Assembly: GCA_902168105.1 (NCBI GenBank)
Contig: CABHOY010000061.1
Coordinates: forward strand, 1-64,000
Direction: 5' to 3'
Origin: an uncultured Flavihumibacter sp.
GTDB taxonomy: Bacteria; Bacteroidota; Bacteroidia; Chitinophagales; Chitinophagaceae
Length of the DNA: 64,000 nt
The notes beneath the pieces were generated by a model. The model was given only the letters and a program-made list of their open reading frames with translations. It had not been told where the DNA came from and made no database searches. The position numbers and the translations under genes are program-made. Shown in pieces: positions 60,680 to 64,000 of the stretch; position 1 is the stretch's first letter, and each line of letters begins with the position of its first letter.

Positions 60680-61738
60680 TTAATCCCTGTAGGGTGTTTT
60701 ATCGGTTATGAAATTCTGAAGATCTACCAGTTGGGTACTGTCGGTGGCGGACATGTTCTTCAGTTTTGCAAGCATACGTGTAGATTCCTCTTGCCGGTGA
60801 TTAAAATGGTAGGCCAGGGAAAGTACGGCAAGTACGTCCGGAGTTTCCGGCCACAACTGAAATGCCTGCTGGGCAGTTACCAATGCTTCTTTGTCGTTCT
60901 TTAGTTTGAGCTGGAATGTAGCCAATGCCAGTAGGGCCGATAGTGATTCTTTATTTTGTCCCAGCAGCTCCTGTGAAATGGCCAGGGCTTCTTTGTATCT
61001 CTTTTGATCTTTCAGGGAGGACAGTAATTCGTAGTAGGCGGGCCTGAATAGTGGCGCATCGTGAATTGCCTTTCTGCAAAGGCTGTCAGTTCCTTTATAG
61101 TTTTTGAGCTCAAGATAAGCATAGGCCAGGTGTACCGATGCTGCAAGGTCATAAGGTGCTTTCAATAAATATTCTTCCAGGACCTTACAGTAAGCGGCGG
61201 TATCCTGTTGTAGTGTATTCAGCTGATTGTCTATCGTATTATCCTGGATACTAAAGTACCGGCTGTTGTCTGTTACAACGGTGAGTTCGTCCATCAGTTC
61301 CTCATCGTCCAGGGTGCTCCGGGTGGCTGTCAGTACAGAAAGCAGGCTATCCGTCGCCGATTGGTCATCATTAAAATAAGCAGCGGTAATGAGGTGTACG
61401 AGGGAGCTGGTATGCCCTGGAAATTTTTTCAGGGTGGCGGTGAAGATCTTTTCGGCACTGACGTACTTATGCTCTTTAGCAAGTTGGGCGCCCTTCATAT
61501 AGTCTACCCCAGCCCTGAAATAAGCAGGTAAACGGAAGAGGGCGAGCAATAGTATAACGCTTACCCCTAGTGCTCCCCATATCACTTCTCTTTTGACAGG
61601 GAAACGGGACAATTCCCGCCGACAGTCCTTGCAAAGCCGTACTTTATAACCGCGTTCATATTTGGGATTGTGGCATTTAGCACACCCTGCCGACCGCAGA
61701 TTTATGCCGGTACTGAATTCTTCCATAGGTCTTAACAT
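60680..61738 (-). CDS. Zinc-ribbon, single-pass TPR membrane protein
   Basis: A protein of about 350 residues: an N-terminal zinc-ribbon-like segment CAKCHNPKYERGYKVRLCKDC (two CxxC pairs), a membrane helix (VIWGALGVSVILLLALFRLPAYF, about 54-76), and a helical C-terminus with several TPR-like repeats (AEKIFTATLKKFPGHTSSL; SVHLAYAYLELKNYKGTDSLCRKAI; ALLALATFQLKLKNDKEALVTAQQAFQLWP). The open frame begins at 61774, but a TATCTTTC promoter-like box lies in that part, so ATG 61738 is used. It probably presents the adjacent metalloprotease with partners. Function unknown. Confidence 0.8.
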   Translation of the reverse strand: MLRPMEEFSTGINLRSAGCAKCHNPKYERGYKVRLCKDCRRELSRFPVKREVIWGALGVSVILLLALFRLPAYFRAGVDYMKGAQLAKEHKYVSAEKIFTATLKKFPGHTSSLVHLITAAYFNDDQSATDSLLSVLTATRSTLDDEELMDELTVVTDNSRYFSIQDNTIDNQLNTLQQDTAAYCKVLEEYLLKAPYDLAASVHLAYAYLELKNYKGTDSLCRKAIHDAPLFRPAYYELLSSLKDQKRYKEALAISQELLGQNKESLSALLALATFQLKLKNDKEALVTAQQAFQLWPETPDVLAVLSLAYHFNHRQEESTRMLAKLKNMSATDSTQLVDLQNFITDKTPYRD

Positions 61739-61834
61739 ATTAGGTAGCGGAAAGATATGTTTTTGGACCGGCATTCGGAAAATGGGCTAACAGCTGTGTA
61801 AACAGGGGGTAATATTTTATAAATATTTTAACCC

Positions 61835-61863
61835 TTTGTTTTATTCCTATTCCATTAAATTTG
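61835..61863 (+). promoter_or_regulatory. Promoter of the beta-barrel gene
   Basis: TTTG (61835-61838), 17 nt, then TAAATTTG (61856-61863): a clean Bacteroidota-type -33/-7 pair 34 nt before the ATG. Confidence 0.65.
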
Positions 61864-61897
61864 CCTAATATTCTTTTTCAAGACTTTATACTTAAAC

Positions 61898-62596
61898 ATG
61901 AAGAAATTATTCTTTTCGCTGGGACTAATGGCGGCTTCTTTCGGTGTTTTTGCACAGGATGCCAAGAATGCAGTTGCTAATACAGCTATGGGAGCAGCCA
62001 CACATTCCAAGGATTTCTTAGTGATTCAGTTGGGATATGTTGGTTTGACAGGTACAGGCGCTGGCGCTATCAACACTGGTTTTAACCGCCAGCTGAATAT
62101 TGCATTTATGTACGATATTCCTTTGCAGAAAACTAATTTCAGCCTTGCAGCAGGTTTAGGGATTGGGTCAGATCATTATCATCTGAGTGATATGAGCCTG
62201 GACCTGAGAAGTGCTTCTACTATTCCTAATTTCGACGAAACGGATGCTTACAGCAAATTCAAACTGGCGACTACCTACCTGGAAATCCCATTGGAGTTGC
62301 GATATCGTCAGGTTCCTGAGAATGCAAACAAGGGCTTTAAAGTTGGTGTGGGTCTCAAGATCGGTAACCTGTTGAATGCACATACAAGATCAGTAAGTAA
62401 TGTCAATGGTTCAAAACTGATTGAAAAAGAAGCCAGCAAACGTCAATTCAATACCTGGCGCTTTGCCGGTACAGCAAGAGTTGGGTACGGCAACTTCGCA
62501 TTGTATGGCACTTATGCTTTGAACGGACTGTTCAAAGACAATGGTACTTATGACGTGAGCCCTTATTCCTTCGGATTTATGATCAGCGGTTTATAA
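61898..62596 (+). CDS. Outer-membrane beta-barrel protein (PorT/OmpW-like)
   Basis: A 232-residue exported protein with signal peptide (MKKLFFSLGLMAASFGVFA). The mature part alternates amphipathic strands ending in aromatic residues (FLVIQLGYVGLTGTG, QLNIAFMYDIPLQK, FSLAAGLGIGSDHYHL, LATTYLEIPLELRYRQ, FKVGVGLKIGNLLNAH, FALYGTYALNGLF) and finishes FGFMISGL, a C-terminal strand typical of barrels. It is a small outer-membrane barrel of unknown role, single gene. Confidence 0.87.
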   Translation: MKKLFFSLGLMAASFGVFAQDAKNAVANTAMGAATHSKDFLVIQLGYVGLTGTGAGAINTGFNRQLNIAFMYDIPLQKTNFSLAAGLGIGSDHYHLSDMSLDLRSASTIPNFDETDAYSKFKLATTYLEIPLELRYRQVPENANKGFKVGVGLKIGNLLNAHTRSVSNVNGSKLIEKEASKRQFNTWRFAGTARVGYGNFALYGTYALNGLFKDNGTYDVSPYSFGFMISGL

Positions 62597-62617
62597 TCTG
62601 CTGAGAAGAGATATTAA

Positions 62618-62650
62618 AAAGGGCATCCGCTTATGCGGATGCCCTTTCGC
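62618..62650. terminator. Terminator between the barrel and enoyl-CoA hydratase genes
   Basis: A 13-bp stem AAAGGGCATCCGC/GCGGATGCCCTTT with a TTAT loop; can serve both convergent genes. Confidence 0.85.
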
Positions 62651-62670
62651 TTTTATGGTAATATGGTGTT

Positions 62671-63450
62671 TTAGTCGCCTTTAAAAACAGGTTTCCGCTT
62701 CTCCAGAAATGCCTGTATTCCCTCAGTATTGTCGGCTGTATTACCGGCAATTTCCTGGCAGTAGGCTTCGTAGTCGAGTACTGTATCCAGGTTTTCTGTC
62801 ATCCCTTTTGTCAGCATCTTTTTCAGCAGTGCAATAGCTTTTGTGGGAGCATTGGCATAAAAAGTTGCTTCCGCCTGTACCGTTGCTTCCAGCTCTTCGG
62901 GTTTCACTACTTTATTGACAAAGCCCAATTGCTGTGCTTCTGTGGCTGATAACTTTGTAGCCTTCGTGGCCAGTTCAAAGGCCCTGTGATACCCGACGGT
63001 ACGGGGCAGGAAATAGGAGGATCCTGAGTCAAGTACCAGGGCTATATTAATGAAGATCTCCACCATGGCCGCCGTTTCGCTGGCAATGATCATATCACAG
63101 GCAAGCGCCAGTGAACAGCCGGCTCCGGCCGCGATGCCGTTCAGCTGACAGATAACAGGTTTCGGCATATTCCGTATAGCCCTGATGATAGGGTTATAAC
63201 GTTTATGCAATGATTCACTGAGACTGCGTTTTTCTCCATTCATAGCCGCCTTGAGGTCCTGACCGCTGGAGAAGGCTTTACCCGCGCCGGTCAATACGAC
63301 TACCCTTACGGCAGGATCCTTTTCTACCTGTTTCAGGGCATCCTGTAGTTCATAACTTAAGGGGTCATTAAAAGCGTTGTATACATCCGGACGATTCAGT
63401 GTGATGGTGGCAATGCCTTCCCGGATGTTCAATAAGAGAGAGGTGAACAT
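62671..63450 (-). CDS. Enoyl-CoA hydratase/isomerase family protein (PaaG-like)
   Basis: A 259-residue crotonase-fold enzyme. The oxyanion-hole loops are visible in VLTGAGKAFSSGQDLKAAM and LNGIAAGAGCSLALACDMIIA, the second with an Asp/Glu region AAMVEIFINIALVLDSGSSYFLPRTVG. The Asp in LVLDSGSS and the general pattern fit PaaG-like 2,3-dehydroadipyl/oxepin-CoA isomerases as well as hydratases. The usual catalytic Glu pair is replaced, so isomerase is more likely than hydratase. It is a single gene next to a palindrome. Confidence 0.87.
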   Translation of the reverse strand: MFTSLLLNIREGIATITLNRPDVYNAFNDPLSYELQDALKQVEKDPAVRVVVLTGAGKAFSSGQDLKAAMNGEKRSLSESLHKRYNPIIRAIRNMPKPVICQLNGIAAGAGCSLALACDMIIASETAAMVEIFINIALVLDSGSSYFLPRTVGYHRAFELATKATKLSATEAQQLGFVNKVVKPEELEATVQAEATFYANAPTKAIALLKKMLTKGMTENLDTVLDYEAYCQEIAGNTADNTEGIQAFLEKRKPVFKGD

Positions 63451-63486
63451 AACGTTTGGAATTTATAATAACTTATCAATGAAGGA

Positions 63487-63524
63487 TCATGGATCAGGAA
63501 CCGTGCTCAGTTCCTGATCCATGA
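63487..63524. repeat. 15-bp inverted repeat with core GGATCAGGAAC
   Basis: TCATGGATCAGGAAC pairs with GTTCCTGATCCATGA over an 8-nt loop. It lies between the S9 peptidase stop and the enoyl-CoA hydratase start. No T-run is visible, so it may be a repeat rather than a terminator. Confidence 0.55.
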
Positions 63525-63531
63525 GTATTTC

Positions 63532-64000
63532 TTACAGTGTTTCTTTCAACCATTGGAAGAATTCCCGTTGCCATACAAGGGCATTCTGGGCTTTCAGCAC
63601 CCAGTGGTTTTCTTCGGGGAAATACAGCAGCTTACTTTTGATGCCTTTCAGCTGCGCCAGCTGGAAGGCTTGCAAGCCCTGTTCTATGCCTACACGGAAA
63701 TCTGTTCCACCCTGAATAACCAGGATAGGGGTATTCCATTTGTTTGCATATTCGCTTGGGTTGTATTCTTTATAAACTTTTCCATTGGCAGCATCCCAGT
63801 AAGCACCGATATCCCAGCTAGCGAACCAGAGTTCTTCAGTGGTACCGTACCAGCTTTTCAGGTCAAACAGACCATCGTGCGCAATGAATGACTTGAACCG
63901 GTTGTTGTGTACACCAGCCAGCATATATACAGAGTATCCACCGTAGCTGGCCCCTACTGCACCAAGACGGTTCTTGTCTACATAAGGTTCCTGGCTTACA
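63532..64000 (-). CDS. S9 family serine peptidase (partial, C-terminal part)
   Basis: The C-terminal 155 codons of a prolyl-oligopeptidase family enzyme; the rest lies beyond the right edge. The nucleophile elbow GASYGGYS is at the edge (about 63930-63950), the Asp region is TPILVIQGGTDFRVGIEQGLQAF and the His is in YFPEENHWVLKAQ, so the triad is complete in this part. Such enzymes in Bacteroidota are exported dipeptidyl peptidases or oligopeptidases. The frame stays open to the end of the window. Confidence 0.9.
   Translation of the reverse strand, partial: VSQEPYVDKNRLGAVGASYGGYSVYMLAGVHNNRFKSFIAHDGLFDLKSWYGTTEELWFASWDIGAYWDAANGKVYKEYNPSEYANKWNTPILVIQGGTDFRVGIEQGLQAFQLAQLKGIKSKLLYFPEENHWVLKAQNALVWQREFFQWLKETL

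Overview
The window looks like chromosome from a member of the Bacteroidota, most probably Chitinophagaceae (Chitinophaga-like). The signs are a SusC/SusD outer-membrane pair, a secreted protein with a type IX secretion C-terminal domain, SusC-style TonB plugs, many secreted lipoproteins, weak Shine-Dalgarno signals, and repeated -7 promoter elements of the form TAnnTTTG, which are typical of this phylum. No phage, IS element or CRISPR array was seen. Most of the window is ordinary chromosomal backbone with one unusual accessory-looking gene block.

Layout. 1-3.1 kb: rimP-nusA (nusA runs off the left edge) with a terminator-like hairpin in the leader, small membrane proteins (DUF2752, TM2, DUF4834), a HAD phosphatase and a CAU-anticodon tRNA. 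3.1-6.5 kb: an orphan coding fragment, an unrecognised ORF and a large IPT/TIG surface protein. 6.5-13.7 kb: the most interesting block. Two paralogous AraC-type regulators flank a one-direction run of genes for a CMD/AhpD-like protein, two exported YHS proteins, DoxX, DinB-like, a TANGO2/NRDE domain fused to an ATP-grasp ligase, and a LysE-type exporter. Two promoters in it share an identical direct-repeat architecture. 13.7-16.7 kb: a quinone-reductase-like gene divergent from an HxlR regulator, then tmk and map. 16.7-25 kb: SusD, SusC, a phytase-like lipoprotein and two ferritin-like proteins, one with a Tat/lipoprotein signal. 25-26 kb: small stress-type genes (lmo0937-like, PA2169-like).

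26.2-32.4 kb: a complete-looking thiamine operon on the minus strand (thiS, thiC, a second ThiE/TenI-like gene, thiD, thiE, thiG, thiH) behind a TPP riboswitch; a 14-bp hairpin encloses the thiS start codon. thiF is not in the operon. 32.4-37.7 kb: a lipocalin-like lipoprotein, a sterol-desaturase family enzyme, dnaN and an aminotransferase. 37.7-38.6 kb: a gene-free region of about 970 bp with 11-bp tandem repeats and a near-perfect 97-nt inverted repeat. 38.6-45.2 kb: a TetR regulator and a tripartite RND efflux operon.

45.2-51.3 kb: nicotinamide salvage genes (NadV-like, NMN adenylyltransferase-Nudix), a REP-like repeat, an ABC permease without its ATPase, and an NrtR-type Nudix regulator. 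51.3-64 kb: an M28 peptidase, gcvT, a SRPBCC protein, ComB-like phosphatase, a large SWIM/SNF2 helicase, a TPR-metalloprotease pair, a beta-barrel protein, an enoyl-CoA hydratase family enzyme, and the C-terminus of an S9 peptidase cut by the right edge.
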